Assembly: GCA_030426345.1 (NCBI GenBank)
Contig: JAUHYU010000040.1
Location: 1-41,552, forward strand
Length of the DNA stretch: 41,552 bases
Direction of reading: 5' to 3'
DNA from: Bacteroidia bacterium
GTDB lineage: Bacteria; Bacteroidota; Bacteroidia; Cytophagales; Cyclobacteriaceae
The notes beneath the pieces were generated by a model that saw only the letters and a list, made by a program, of their open reading frames with translations, was not told the DNA's origin and ran no database searches. The position numbers were made by a program, and so were the translations under genes. Shown piece by piece: positions 1-8,986 of this stretch; within the stretch, counting starts at the first letter, position 1, and each line of letters opens with the position of its first letter.

Positions 1-468
1 TCCATTACCATCATGGGTCATGGCTGCAAAAACAGGAATCAAACCTGCACTGATCAATTGCTGAATTAGCGCATGATCCACTTCCTTCACATCGCCCACA
101 AATCCATAGTCTATACCATTTTCTAGAGGGCGCTTTGTTGCACTTATGGTATTTCCATCTGCACCGGTCAGGCCGATGGCATTGCAATTATATCCCTGTA
201 GCTTGCTGACGACGTTTTTATTGGCCACGCCGGCAAGCATCATCTTCACCACTTCGAGCGTGTCGGCATCGGTAATTCTCCGGCCTTCCACCATTTTTAC
301 TTCGATGCCTAGCCGCTGGCTCATCTCAGAAACCGATTTTCCACCTCCGTGAATCAATATTTTATTACCTGGCAATTGAGCAAAACTTTGGAGAAATGCA
401 GCAAGCTGTTGATCATCCTCTACGACCTTTCCACCGATTTTGAATACCCGAAGTTGTGGTTTATCCAT
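1..468 (-). CDS. argB: Acetylglutamate (acylglutamate) kinase, 5' part only
   Basis: Phosphorylates the gamma-carboxylate of N-acyl-glutamate, the second step of arginine synthesis, in the cytoplasm. The visible 156 residues are the N-terminal part and the gene runs off the left edge. It shows the amino-acid-kinase fold start (KIGGKVVED, residues 10-18), the glycine-rich nucleotide/substrate loop LIHGGGKS (38-45), EGRRITDADT (61-70) and the LTGADGNTISA segment (100-110). The start ATG at 468 lies inside the end of argF' (8-nt overlap, ATGGATAA), which argues for translational coupling. In Bacteroidota the acyl group may be succinyl rather than acetyl; the kinase sequence alone does not tell me which. 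Confidence 0.95.
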   Translation of the reverse strand, partial: MDKPQLRVFKIGGKVVEDDQQLAAFLQSFAQLPGNKILIHGGGKSVSEMSQRLGIEVKMVEGRRITDADTLEVVKMMLAGVANKNVVSKLQGYNCNAIGLTGADGNTISATKRPLENGIDYGFVGDVKEVDHALIQQLISAGLIPVFAAMTHDGNG

Positions 469-1408
469 TACTTAGGATTTGTTTTAAAACAGCCTGAGCA
501 GCAAATTCACGATTGGCTGCTTGCTGGATCACTAGCGAATTATTGCTGTCGATCACGCCATCACTTACCACCACATTTCGCCGAACGGGCAGACAATGCA
601 TAAATTTGGCGTTGTTCGTCAGGTTCATTTTGCGTTCATCCACCATCCAATTTTCGTCTTGCGAAAGTATCTGTCCGTAGTTTTCATACGAGGACCAGTT
701 TTTGGCATAGATAAAATCAGCGCCTTTGTAGGCCTCATCCGGATCATGGATTATAGAGGCTTTTCCAGCAAATTCTTTGGACAAATCATAGCCTTCCGGA
801 TTAGCAATCACAAATTCATAATCCGTTCTGTTCATCCATTCGGAAAATGAATTGGCTACTGACTGCGGCAACGCACGCGGATGTGGCGCCCAAGTCAGCA
901 CCACTTTTGGCTTGGCTGTTTTTTTGGTTTCTTCTATGGTAATGACGTCCGTCAGGCTTTGGCAAGGATGAACAGTTGCCGATTCCAGATTGACAATCGG
1001 CACGCCTGCATATTTCATAAAGGCATTGATTACATGGTCCTTATAGTCTTGTGCTTTATCCTTAAGCGTAGGAAAAGAGCGCAAGCCCACGATGTCGCAA
1101 TACGAACCAACTACGGCAGCCGCTTCTTTGATATGCTCGGCTTTATCGCCATTCATGATCACGCCTTCGTTGGTTTCCAAGGCCCAGCCTTCGCCGGTGA
1201 AGTTCATCACCATCACATCCATTCCGAGATTGATGCCCGCCTTTTGGGTGCTCAATCTCGTGCGCAAACTCGGATTCATAAAAATCAATCCAAGGGTTTT
1301 ATTGTTGCCAATTTGTTGGTCTGCCTTTGGGTTTTTCTTACAATTCAACGCTTCCTGCACCAAGGCATTTAAGTCATTGACATCGTGTATGTTTAAAAAG
1401 TGTTTCAT
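461..1408 (-). CDS. argF': N-acyl-ornithine (probably N-succinylornithine) transcarbamylase ArgF'
   Basis: Transfers the carbamoyl group of carbamoyl phosphate to an N-acylated ornithine, the distinctive Bacteroidota/Xanthomonas variant of the arginine pathway. The protein has 315 residues, normal for the family. Seen motifs: carbamoyl-phosphate loop SLRTR (47-51), HPCQ (147-150) and HCLPVRR (271-277). The residue at the known specificity position (GDKAEH, Ala90) is not the Glu of the Xanthomonas N-acetylornithine enzyme and sits where the Bacteroides fragilis N-succinylornithine enzyme has Pro90; from memory of the published mutants, small or hydrophobic residues here favour succinylornithine. 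This points to succinylated intermediates but is inference. It lies between a small membrane protein gene and argB and overlaps argB by 8 nt. Confidence 0.93.
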   Translation of the reverse strand: MKHFLNIHDVNDLNALVQEALNCKKNPKADQQIGNNKTLGLIFMNPSLRTRLSTQKAGINLGMDVMVMNFTGEGWALETNEGVIMNGDKAEHIKEAAAVVGSYCDIVGLRSFPTLKDKAQDYKDHVINAFMKYAGVPIVNLESATVHPCQSLTDVITIEETKKTAKPKVVLTWAPHPRALPQSVANSFSEWMNRTDYEFVIANPEGYDLSKEFAGKASIIHDPDEAYKGADFIYAKNWSSYENYGQILSQDENWMVDERKMNLTNNAKFMHCLPVRRNVVVSDGVIDSNNSLVIQQAANREFAAQAVLKQILSNG

Positions 1409-1478
1409 TTTTTTGAGCTTTTAGCTGATGAATTTCAGCTTTTTCAGTTTAATAAATTAAATTTCAAAAAACAGATTT

Positions 1479-1766
1479 TCAACGACCGAATATCCCTTTG
1501 TAACTTTCATAAAATCCCCCACCTCTTTTACTATTCATTTTATCTCTTTTCTTCTTGGTCATAACCTTATGTTTTTCAACAATTATATCTTCTAAAAGAT
1601 AAAACCAAAAAAATGGAATTACCCAAATCAATATTGAATGAAATACTTTTTGACTTTTATTTAATAAAGCAGATTTTAAAATCCTTTGTTGCGCATTTAA
1701 GGTGTAATTCAAGAACAGATATAAGATAAATCCTATTAGTATTATGTAAATGATGTTTTTTATCAT
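1479..1766 (-). CDS. Small two-helix membrane protein, function unknown
   Basis: I do not recognise a function. The 95-residue product has an N-terminal hydrophobic helix (about residues 4-23), a second one (about 44-60, rich in Ile, Trp and Phe), then a very basic tail (KHKVMTKKKRDKMNSKRGGG) ending in FYESYKGIFGR. Similar small two-helix proteins with an FYES-type ending occur in Cytophagales as far as I recall. It sits in the arginine operon between argC and argF', in the slot where argD is usually found in relatives, with gaps of 47 and 70 nt, so it may be co-transcribed. Its base composition is more AT-rich than its neighbours. Confidence 0.6.
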   Translation of the reverse strand: MIKNIIYIILIGFILYLFLNYTLNAQQRILKSALLNKSQKVFHSILIWVIPFFWFYLLEDIIVEKHKVMTKKKRDKMNSKRGGGFYESYKGIFGR

Positions 1767-1813
1767 TCGATAGTCATTTTACATAGCTGTTGAAAAATCC
1801 AACTATTATTATC

Positions 1814-2797
1814 CTAAAAAGCCACCGGCTTCAAATTCAATCCTGCTCTTTCGTCCAGTCCGCACATCAAGTTCATATTTTGTACCGCCTGGCCTGAGGC
1901 TCCTTTCACCAGATTGTCGATCGCCGATAAAATAAGGGCCTTTTTTCCATGCTTTTCCACATGCAGCAATCCTTTGTTGGTATTGACCACTTGCTTCAAA
2001 TCTATGTTTTCATCAGAAATAAGTACAAATGGATGAGGAGCATAATAATCCTTAAACAAGCTGACCAGCTCCGACTCACTCAAATCTGTATCCATATAAA
2101 TAGAGGCTAAAATTCCTCGTGTGAAATTTCCTCTAAAGGGCACAAAATTAATATCCTGATCAAACCCACTACTTTGCCAACTTGAAAGGCTCTGCCCAAT
2201 CTCCAGCAAATGCTGATGTTGGAAGGTTTTATAAACGGAAATATTGTTGTTCCTCCATGAGAAGTGCGATGTAGCAGTGGGCTTCTGCCCTGCCCCGGTC
2301 GAACCTGTCATGGCGCTGATATGGATTTCTGAATTCAACTTCCCGGCTTTTCCTAAAGGGAGCAGTCCGAGTTGAATACATGTCGCAAAACATCCGGGAT
2401 TGGCGATATTCTTTGCTGATTTGATCGCATCATATTCCGCCTCTACCAATCCATATGTGAATGGCCTTGTATGGCTCGCATCCTTGATCCTAAAGTCCTG
2501 GCTCAAGTCTATAATCTTTACCTCATCTCTTACTGGATTTTCATCCAAAAAAAGCTTCGATTGTCCATGGCCTGAGCAAAGGAACAATACGTCAATTACA
2601 CTATCGTCAAACTTATCGGTGAACTTCATATCTGTTTCTCCGATCAAGTCTTTATGTACTTTATAAAATGGATTACCACCATTACTAGCGCTGTGGACAA
2701 ATGTTAGTTCTGTATTGGGGTGGTTGAGCAAAATGCGGATCAGTTCCCCTCCGGTATATCCTGCTCCACCAATTATCCCTACTTTAATTTTGTTCAT
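1814..2797 (-). CDS. argC: N-acetyl-gamma-glutamyl-phosphate reductase
   Basis: Reduces N-acyl-glutamyl phosphate to the semialdehyde with NADPH, the third step of arginine synthesis. Seen: N-terminal dinucleotide-binding motif GIIGGAGYTGGEL (residues 8-19) and the active-site Cys136 in NPGCFATC, followed by the family HFSWRNNN-type segment. The length of 327 is in the expected range. The start ATG at 2797 overlaps the end of argG by 14 nt, so the two are translationally linked. Confidence 0.96.
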   Translation of the reverse strand: MNKIKVGIIGGAGYTGGELIRILLNHPNTELTFVHSASNGGNPFYKVHKDLIGETDMKFTDKFDDSVIDVLFLCSGHGQSKLFLDENPVRDEVKIIDLSQDFRIKDASHTRPFTYGLVEAEYDAIKSAKNIANPGCFATCIQLGLLPLGKAGKLNSEIHISAMTGSTGAGQKPTATSHFSWRNNNISVYKTFQHQHLLEIGQSLSSWQSSGFDQDINFVPFRGNFTRGILASIYMDTDLSESELVSLFKDYYAPHPFVLISDENIDLKQVVNTNKGLLHVEKHGKKALILSAIDNLVKGASGQAVQNMNLMCGLDERAGLNLKPVAF

Positions 2798-3989
2798 TTT
2801 TCTCCTTTACATTATTGTAAATCATCACCTGATTAGAAAGCATTTTTGAAAACCCTTTCACGTCCTCGCCAGAATAACCTTTGTTCATCTCGCCATAAGA
2901 ACCAAATTCCGACGCCATCAGATCGTAACTGGAGTTGATTCCCTGAAGGGTAAATCGATAAGGGTGCAATTTGACTATTACCTCACCAGTCACATGATCT
3001 TGCGTATCTTCCAGAAATTTTTCCACATTGCGCAATACAGGCTCCAGAAATTGCCCTTCGTGCACCAACATACCATACCAACTTCCCAACTGCTCTTTCC
3101 AATACTGTTGCCATTTGGTCAACACATGTTTTTCAAGTAAATGATGGGCCTTAATAATGATCATCGGCGCAGCAGCTTCAAATCCCACACGGCCTTTGAT
3201 GCCAATAATTGTATCGCCAACATGCGTGTCCCGACCAATGGCAAAAGCAGAAGCCAATGAATTTAGTTTTTGGATTGCATCGACCGGATTCTCAAACTGC
3301 TCATCGTTCAATCCTACCAATTCCCCTTTATTAAATTTCAGGGTTACTGTTTCTTCACTATCCTTGATGCACTGACTTGGATAGGCACTGTTTGGTAAAT
3401 TATGATCAGAAGTCAGCGTTTCCTTCCCTCCTACAGATGTGCCCCAGATTCCTTGATTGATGGAATATTGGGCCTTTGACCAATCCATTTCCACGCCTTT
3501 GCTTTTGAGGTATTCAATTTCCGCATCGCGCGACAGTTGCATATCTCTAATCGGCGTAATAATCTCTACTCCGGGAATCATGATGTTGAAAATCATGTCG
3601 AAACGTACCTGATCATTTCCGGCGCCAGTGCTGCCATGAGCTACCGCATCAGCACCGATTTTCTTAGCATATTCAGCAATGGATTTAGCCTGGAATACCC
3701 GCTCTGCGCTCACAGACAATGGATACGTGTTATTCCTTAGCGTATTTCCAAATATCATGTATTTAATGCAGTTCTGGTAAAAATCATTGACGGCCAAAAT
3801 ACTCTTATGATCGGTTACACCCATAGCATAAGCCTTTTCCTCTACGGATTTCAATTCTTCCGCAGAAAACCCTCCTGTATCTACCAGTACAGAATGCACC
3901 TCATACCCCTTATCTTCTGTCAAATATTTCACACAATAGGACGTATCTAATCCTCCGCTGTAAGCCAGCACTACTTTTTTCTTACTCAT
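2784..3989 (-). CDS. argG: Argininosuccinate synthase
   Basis: Joins citrulline and aspartate with ATP to form argininosuccinate. The 401-residue protein has the N-type ATP pyrophosphatase P-loop AYSGGLDTS (residues 9-17) and the AHGSTGAGNDQVRFD substrate-binding segment near residue 120. It starts 2 nt after the stop of the GNAT gene and overlaps argC by 14 nt, so it is the second gene of a tightly packed operon. In a pathway using acylated citrulline, a deacylase (ArgE-like) must act before this enzyme; none is in the window. Confidence 0.97.
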   Translation of the reverse strand: MSKKKVVLAYSGGLDTSYCVKYLTEDKGYEVHSVLVDTGGFSAEELKSVEEKAYAMGVTDHKSILAVNDFYQNCIKYMIFGNTLRNNTYPLSVSAERVFQAKSIAEYAKKIGADAVAHGSTGAGNDQVRFDMIFNIMIPGVEIITPIRDMQLSRDAEIEYLKSKGVEMDWSKAQYSINQGIWGTSVGGKETLTSDHNLPNSAYPSQCIKDSEETVTLKFNKGELVGLNDEQFENPVDAIQKLNSLASAFAIGRDTHVGDTIIGIKGRVGFEAAAPMIIIKAHHLLEKHVLTKWQQYWKEQLGSWYGMLVHEGQFLEPVLRNVEKFLEDTQDHVTGEVIVKLHPYRFTLQGINSSYDLMASEFGSYGEMNKGYSGEDVKGFSKMLSNQVMIYNNVKEKNEQN

Positions 3990-3991
3990 GG

Positions 3992-4648
3992 TTAAAAAAT
4001 ATTAAAAAACACACTTACTTTCTTGAATTTCTCTAACAAAAAATCCCGCTTGGCCTTGAGCCATTTGGCATATTTACCCTTGTACTCCTTAAATGTTTTT
4101 CTTTGATGCTTATATTTCTCTACAGGATCATAAAGCATCCCTGTGCACAGACAGTGCTTTCTATTTGTTCTAGTAAGAATATCATAATTCACACAACTCT
4201 GGCATCCTTTCCAAAATTGCTCATCGTCGGTTAGTTCAGAAAAAGTCACAGGGCGATATCCCAACTCTGAGTTGATCTTCATAACAGCCAGACTTGTTGT
4301 CAATCCAAATAATTTGGCATTAGGGAATTTCTTTCTAGATAATTCAAAAGCTTTGCGCTTTACCTTCATGGCCAATCCCATTTGTCGGAAATTTTCCGAA
4401 ATAATCAATCCAGAGTTTGCAGCAAACTTCTCTCCCCAGGATTCGATATAGCAAAACCCAGCAAATTCACCTTTATCAGAAAGGGCAATAACCGCTTTCC
4501 CTTCTTCAATTTTTTTCACAATATATTCAGGAGATCGCTTGGCAATGCCGGTGCCTCTGGCAGCTGCAGATGATTCTATCAGCTGGCTGATTTCCTCTGC
4601 ATATTTTGTGTGATCGCTGGTGGCGACCACTATTTTAAAATCAGTCAT
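3992..4648 (-). CDS. GNAT-family N-acyltransferase heading the arginine operon
   Basis: A 218-residue GNAT acetyltransferase: the acyl-CoA-binding region is around SENFRQMGLAMKVKRKAF (84-101), followed by the typical GLTTSLAVMKINSELGY segment (115-131). Being the first gene of the arg operon, it is a good candidate for the glutamate N-acyltransferase (ArgA role, acetyl or succinyl donor) that feeds ArgB; this is inferred from position, as is commonly done for Bacteroidota. A Cys pattern CxxC...CxC (C149, C152, C166, C168) in the C-terminal half looks like a metal site, unusual for a GNAT domain. The tail is strongly basic. The start at 4648 follows an AT-rich stretch with no Shine-Dalgarno sequence. 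Confidence 0.8.
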   Translation of the reverse strand: MTDFKIVVATSDHTKYAEEISQLIESSAAARGTGIAKRSPEYIVKKIEEGKAVIALSDKGEFAGFCYIESWGEKFAANSGLIISENFRQMGLAMKVKRKAFELSRKKFPNAKLFGLTTSLAVMKINSELGYRPVTFSELTDDEQFWKGCQSCVNYDILTRTNRKHCLCTGMLYDPVEKYKHQRKTFKEYKGKYAKWLKAKRDFLLEKFKKVSVFFNIF

Positions 4649-4717
4649 TATTAATTAAAATGAGACTTTGAAGATAATAAAAGACAATAAATAATAGTTT
4701 TTTTTGGAATTACCGCG

Positions 4718-4757
4718 TAGGTAACTGTAAAGTATATTAGCCCGCCAAGGGCCTACT
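4718..4757 (-). promoter_or_regulatory. Nested dyad upstream of the arginine operon
   Basis: An inner hairpin GCCC-gccaa-GGGC (4741-4753) is enclosed by an outer pair GTAG (4718-4721) / CTAC (4754-4757). It lies 70-110 nt upstream of the first arg-operon start codon. It could be part of an untranslated leader, an operator, or a leftover repeat; there is no direct sign of which. The remaining 4649-4879 spacer is AT-rich with no recognisable promoter boxes. Confidence 0.3.
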
Positions 4758-4879
4758 CCTGAATAAGTTGATGCGAAGATGTGCAATGCTCAATTCCAAT
4801 GTATTATTTTTTAGGAATGCGAATGTAAAAAGAATATATTTTAGTGCCTACGATACAATTAAAAAAAAGTTATATCCAA

Positions 4880-5371
4880 CTAAAAATATTTCCTATTGAT
4901 AATTTCACTCAAAACGAAAGCTCTTTTAAAATCTTCAGGAGTTTGTAGTTCATTTACGTAGTCCACAGCAACTTTATCCTTTATTGCGTATTTATCATCC
5001 GGCACCAATTTCAAGCCCTGCTTACTAGTAGTTTCAGATCGTCTTTGCTTAAAGCTCGTTCCTTCAAATTGTTCGTACTTATTTGATTTTTTAGTCGTCT
5101 CTACAACAGGAACGGGGGCCGGTTTTTGATGCCTTATTTCCTCTGCAGGAAAAACTTCTTCTTCCTGTTGTTCTCCCAAACTTTTTTCAAATTCCTTGAT
5201 GATATCTTCAAAAGAAAAACCCTTTTTCCGTCTGGGTTGTTGGCTAGGGTCATTTGATGGATTTTGAGACCTTTTTTGAGGAATATTTTGCTTTCCCCTC
5301 CCCTTCAATACCCTGCTGATTATGTAAATAACTGCGAAAGCCAAATACAGATAATTCTCTAAATTGTCCAT
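4880..5371 (-). CDS. Membrane-anchored charged protein, function unknown
   Basis: I do not recognise this 163-residue protein. One N-terminal hydrophobic helix (about residues 6-20, YLYLAFAVIYIISRVL) is followed by a basic stretch with KGRGKQN and QPRRKKG, a Glu-rich helical part (IIKEFEKSLGEQQEEE) and a low-complexity Pro/Lys linker. The C-terminal 40 residues (DFKRAFVLSEIINRKYF) look like a conserved helix. This is the common Bacteroidota layout of a one-pass membrane protein with a cytoplasmic disordered tail. It diverges from smc, with the two starts 60 nt apart. Confidence 0.75.
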   Translation of the reverse strand: MDNLENYLYLAFAVIYIISRVLKGRGKQNIPQKRSQNPSNDPSQQPRRKKGFSFEDIIKEFEKSLGEQQEEEVFPAEEIRHQKPAPVPVVETTKKSNKYEQFEGTSFKQRRSETTSKQGLKLVPDDKYAIKDKVAVDYVNELQTPEDFKRAFVLSEIINRKYF

Positions 5372-5375
5372 GATT

Positions 5376-5402
5376 CAAATATAAAAATAAATTTTAACTT
5401 TG
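5376..5402. promoter_or_regulatory. Back-to-back Bacteroidota -7 boxes between the charged membrane protein and smc
   Basis: On the minus strand TATATTTG (5383 to 5376) and on the plus strand TAACTTTG (5395-5402) both fit the TAnnTTTG -7 consensus. The plus-strand box lies 29 nt before the smc ATG; the minus-strand one lies almost on top of the start at 5371, implying a very short leader. I found no matching TTTG -33 element at the right spacing for either, so these are candidates only. Confidence 0.4.
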
Positions 5403-5431
5403 CTGACCTTACACGCTTAGGATATTATTGA

Positions 5432-8400
5432 ATGCAACTCACAAAACTGGAAATAAAGGGATTTAAAAGCTTTGGCGATAAAGTTCAAATCAACTTTGGT
5501 GAAGGGATCACCGGCATCGTTGGACCCAACGGTTGTGGAAAATCAAATATTGTAGATGCCATCCGATGGGTACTTGGCGAACAGAAAATCAGTACGCTGA
5601 GATCAGAAAAGCTTGAGAACATTGTTTTCAACGGTACCAAAACTAGAAAAGCCACGCAACTTGCTGAAGTTTCCCTAAGCTTTAAAAACACGAAAAACCT
5701 TCTGCCTGTAGAGTACAATGACGTAACCATAACCCGACGGTTTTACCGATCAGGTGAAAGTGAGTATTTATTAAATGGTGTCAGCTGCCGATTAAAAGAT
5801 ATCTCCAATTTATTTCTGGATACAGGAATTGCATCCAACAGCTATGCTATTATCGAGTTAGGGATGGTTGACAACATCTTGAATGACAAGGAAAATTCTC
5901 GAAGGCAATTGTTTGAAGAAGCCGCCGGAATTTCCAAATTCAAGGTGCGCAAAAAAGAAACCCTAAAAAAACTAAAAGACACAGATGCAGATTTAGATCG
6001 TGTTGAGGATGTATTGTTTGAGATAGAAAAGAACATGCGTTCGTTGGAGCGGCAGGCCAAGCAAGCAAAGCGTTATTTTTCCATCAAAGAAGATTATAAG
6101 GTGTATAGTGTGGAGTACGCCAAAAAAAACATTGAAAAACATCAAATTTCCCATGAAAATATCCAAAAGCAAATACAAACTGAGCAGGACTTAAAACTGA
6201 GTATCAACAAGCAAATAGCGGAGGCTGATGCTGAAATTCAGAAAGCAAAAACTGATCTTCTTCAGAGCGAAAAATTACTTTCGAGCAGACAGAAAACCCT
6301 CAACGAGCACGTAGGTAATATCAGGAATTACGAAAGTGAGAAAAAGATAAAGCATGAGCGACTGAAGTTCCTCACTGACAAAAGTGATAGCCTAAAGGAA
6401 CAGCTGTCACAAGATAAGCAAAGTCTCGAAAGGGCTTCTTTTTCCATACAAAGCCTGGAGCAGGAAAAAGAATCCGCCACAAAATTACTGAATGAAATTG
6501 AGGTAAAGATCCAATCCTTAAGAGAGGAATTAGATGAACAAAAGCTTAAAACAAGCAGTCTTGAAGCTGAATATTCCGGCCTTGATGAACTAAACAGAAA
6601 GAATAAAGATGAACTGTACAGCAAAACCAAAGAACTGGAAATAAAGGAAATTCAGCTAAATTCCTACAAGACAGAACTAGAAAAAACAACATCAGACACA
6701 TCGGAAAAAACAGCCAATCTGGCGGAATTTGAAAGCAAATTAAAGCAGCTAAACGAAGCCATTTCTGCAAAAGAATCTGAACTTTCCACCCTAAATTCGG
6801 CAGAAAAGGAACTTCAAAAAACCATAGAATCCACAGAAAAGACCATTGAAGTAATCAGGGATGAAAAACAAAAAACTGCCCGAAAACTAGATGCAAGACA
6901 AAACGAATACAGCCTTACCAAGTCGCTGGTTGATAACCTCGAAGGATTTCCTGAAGCCATCAAATTTCTTAAAAAGAAAGCTTCCTGGAATAAAAAGGCT
7001 CCCCTCCTTTCAGACATTATAAGCTGTGACGAAAAGTACCGAATAACCATAGAAAACTACTTGGAGCCACTCATGAACTACTATATCGTGGAAGATGAAG
7101 CTGATGCTTACAAAGCCATCAACCTGCTCAGCGATGCAGCCATGGGAAAAGCACACTTTTTCATTCTAAATACGTTTGATACCTATCAATCCAAAGCTCC
7201 TAAGATTTTCAATAACGCTATTCCCGCTACAGAAATCGTGGAATATGAAAATAAATACAAGCATTTGGTAGCGCATATTTTAGACGATGTTTATATCGTA
7301 ACCGGAACCGAGACAAGCATCCCCAACGAGAAGGAAAGTATTTTCATCACGCAAAGTGGCAAAGTAACCAGACGAAAATTCTCGATTTCGGGCGGATCAG
7401 TAGGATTGTTTGAGGGAAAGCGAATCGGAAGGGCCAAAAACCTGGAAAAGCTGCAGGTTGAAGTAAAAAAGCTGCAATCAAAGCTTGAAGACATTGAGGA
7501 AAACCACAAGCGTAAAGCACAGGAACTTGATAAGTTAAAATCTCAAACACGCAAGATACCAATCGAAAACCTTCAAAAATCCATCAATTTATTGAGGCAG
7601 GAATTGGTGTCATTCGAAACGAAACAAGAGCAAATGGCCGGTCTGCTGAATAGCAATTCCGTCCGAAAAGAAGATATTGCTGAAAGTATTGAAACGCTCA
7701 CTAATGAAATTGCGGAAATTTCCCCTATTGTGGAAAAAATTCAATCGGAACTTCTATCGCAAAGCGAAAACCTCCGTGTCCAACACGATGAATTGATAAC
7801 TTATAAGGGTCTGTTGGAAGAAAAATCCAAATTCTATAATGAAGAAAATATCCTTTTCCATCAGCGTCAAAATAAGCTCAGTACTCTAGATCAGGAGATT
7901 ACTTTTAAGCAAAGTGCCAAAGATGGCGCTCAGCAACGCATCGAAAAAAACACAAAAGATCTCCAGCGCAACGAGGAAGAAATCAAAAAACTGCTTGATA
8001 GTAGCGAGATCAGAGAAGACGAGCTGATAGACTTATACAAGGAAAAAGAAAGCATAGAACAAGGGGTAAATGAGGCGGAAAAGGAATACTACGCCACCCG
8101 GGGATTTATCGATGAAATAGAAAAAAAATCCCGAGCGACGCAGGCCAAAAAGGAAAATATAGATACGCTTTTGATGGAGCTTCAAAACAAAGCAAATGAT
8201 TTGAAGCTGGAAATGAACTCTGTCAAGGAGCGTTTGTCCGTAGAATTTGACGTGGATATCACAAAGCTGCATTCTGACGAAGATAATGAACATGAAGCGA
8301 CACAACTGAGCGAAGAAGCACTCAAGGAGAAAATAACAAAATTTAAGGATATCATCGAAAAAATTGGGCCTATCAATCCCATGGCCATGGAAGCTTATGA

Positions 8401-8968
8401 TGAAATAAAAGAGCGCCATGTATTCATCACCGAGCAAAAAACCGATTTAGAAAATGCCAAGGCTTCACTACTCACAACCATTGAAGAAATCGACTTAGTC
8501 GCTAAAGACACATTTTTAAATGCTTTTCAAAAGATTAAGGATAATTTCATAAGGGTCTTTCGCTCATTATTTACAGATGAGGATGATTGTGATTTAAAAT
8601 TGGTAAATCCTGAAAATCCCTTAGAGTCCGCAATCGAGATAATTGCTAAGCCAAAAGGTAAAAAACCTCTATCGATCAGTCAGCTTTCCGGAGGTGAAAA
8701 GACACTTACTGCCACATCTTTACTCTTTTCTATTTACCTGTTAAAACCAGCTCCATTTTGTATTTTCGATGAAGTAGACGCTCCTTTGGATGACGCCAAC
8801 ATTGATAAGTTCAATACAATCATTCGGAAGTTTTCTGAAGAATCCCAGTTTATCATCGTCACGCACAACAAGCGCACCATGGCCAGTACAGACGTAATTT
8901 ATGGCATTACCATGATCGAGCAAGGCGTATCGAGAGTTGTTCCCGTTGATTTGCGGGAGTTGGCCTAA
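5432..8968 (+). CDS. smc: Chromosome segregation protein SMC
   Basis: Structural-maintenance-of-chromosomes ATPase that compacts and organises the nucleoid, normally with ScpA and ScpB (not in this window). The 1178 residues show the complete architecture: Walker A GPNGCGKSN (31-39), a QxxE-type early region, long coiled coil, a globular hinge near residues 500-660 (around YRITIENYLEPLMNYYIV), a second coiled coil, then the ABC signature LSGGEKTLTA (1085-1094) and Walker B FCIFDEVDAPLDD (1109-1121). The length is normal. It is followed by a strong palindrome and then pgi. Confidence 0.98.
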   Translation: MQLTKLEIKGFKSFGDKVQINFGEGITGIVGPNGCGKSNIVDAIRWVLGEQKISTLRSEKLENIVFNGTKTRKATQLAEVSLSFKNTKNLLPVEYNDVTITRRFYRSGESEYLLNGVSCRLKDISNLFLDTGIASNSYAIIELGMVDNILNDKENSRRQLFEEAAGISKFKVRKKETLKKLKDTDADLDRVEDVLFEIEKNMRSLERQAKQAKRYFSIKEDYKVYSVEYAKKNIEKHQISHENIQKQIQTEQDLKLSINKQIAEADAEIQKAKTDLLQSEKLLSSRQKTLNEHVGNIRNYESEKKIKHERLKFLTDKSDSLKEQLSQDKQSLERASFSIQSLEQEKESATKLLNEIEVKIQSLREELDEQKLKTSSLEAEYSGLDELNRKNKDELYSKTKELEIKEIQLNSYKTELEKTTSDTSEKTANLAEFESKLKQLNEAISAKESELSTLNSAEKELQKTIESTEKTIEVIRDEKQKTARKLDARQNEYSLTKSLVDNLEGFPEAIKFLKKKASWNKKAPLLSDIISCDEKYRITIENYLEPLMNYYIVEDEADAYKAINLLSDAAMGKAHFFILNTFDTYQSKAPKIFNNAIPATEIVEYENKYKHLVAHILDDVYIVTGTETSIPNEKESIFITQSGKVTRRKFSISGGSVGLFEGKRIGRAKNLEKLQVEVKKLQSKLEDIEENHKRKAQELDKLKSQTRKIPIENLQKSINLLRQELVSFETKQEQMAGLLNSNSVRKEDIAESIETLTNEIAEISPIVEKIQSELLSQSENLRVQHDELITYKGLLEEKSKFYNEENILFHQRQNKLSTLDQEITFKQSAKDGAQQRIEKNTKDLQRNEEEIKKLLDSSEIREDELIDLYKEKESIEQGVNEAEKEYYATRGFIDEIEKKSRATQAKKENIDTLLMELQNKANDLKLEMNSVKERLSVEFDVDITKLHSDEDNEHEATQLSEEALKEKITKFKDIIEKIGPINPMAMEAYDEIKERHVFITEQKTDLENAKASLLTTIEEIDLVAKDTFLNAFQKIKDNFIRVFRSLFTDEDDCDLKLVNPENPLESAIEIIAKPKGKKPLSISQLSGGEKTLTATSLLFSIYLLKPAPFCIFDEVDAPLDDANIDKFNTIIRKFSEESQFIIVTHNKRTMASTDVIYGITMIEQGVSRVVPVDLRELA

Positions 8969-8986
8969 AAGGTTTATACCAGTAGG

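Noticed and set aside
881-1372. Long plus-strand open frame opposite argF'
   Set aside because: It is antisense to a fully supported gene and has no recognisable protein features.
8033-8437. Minus-strand open frame of 134 codons within smc
   Set aside because: Phe/Tyr-rich translation typical of the complement of coiled-coil coding sequence; no independent support.
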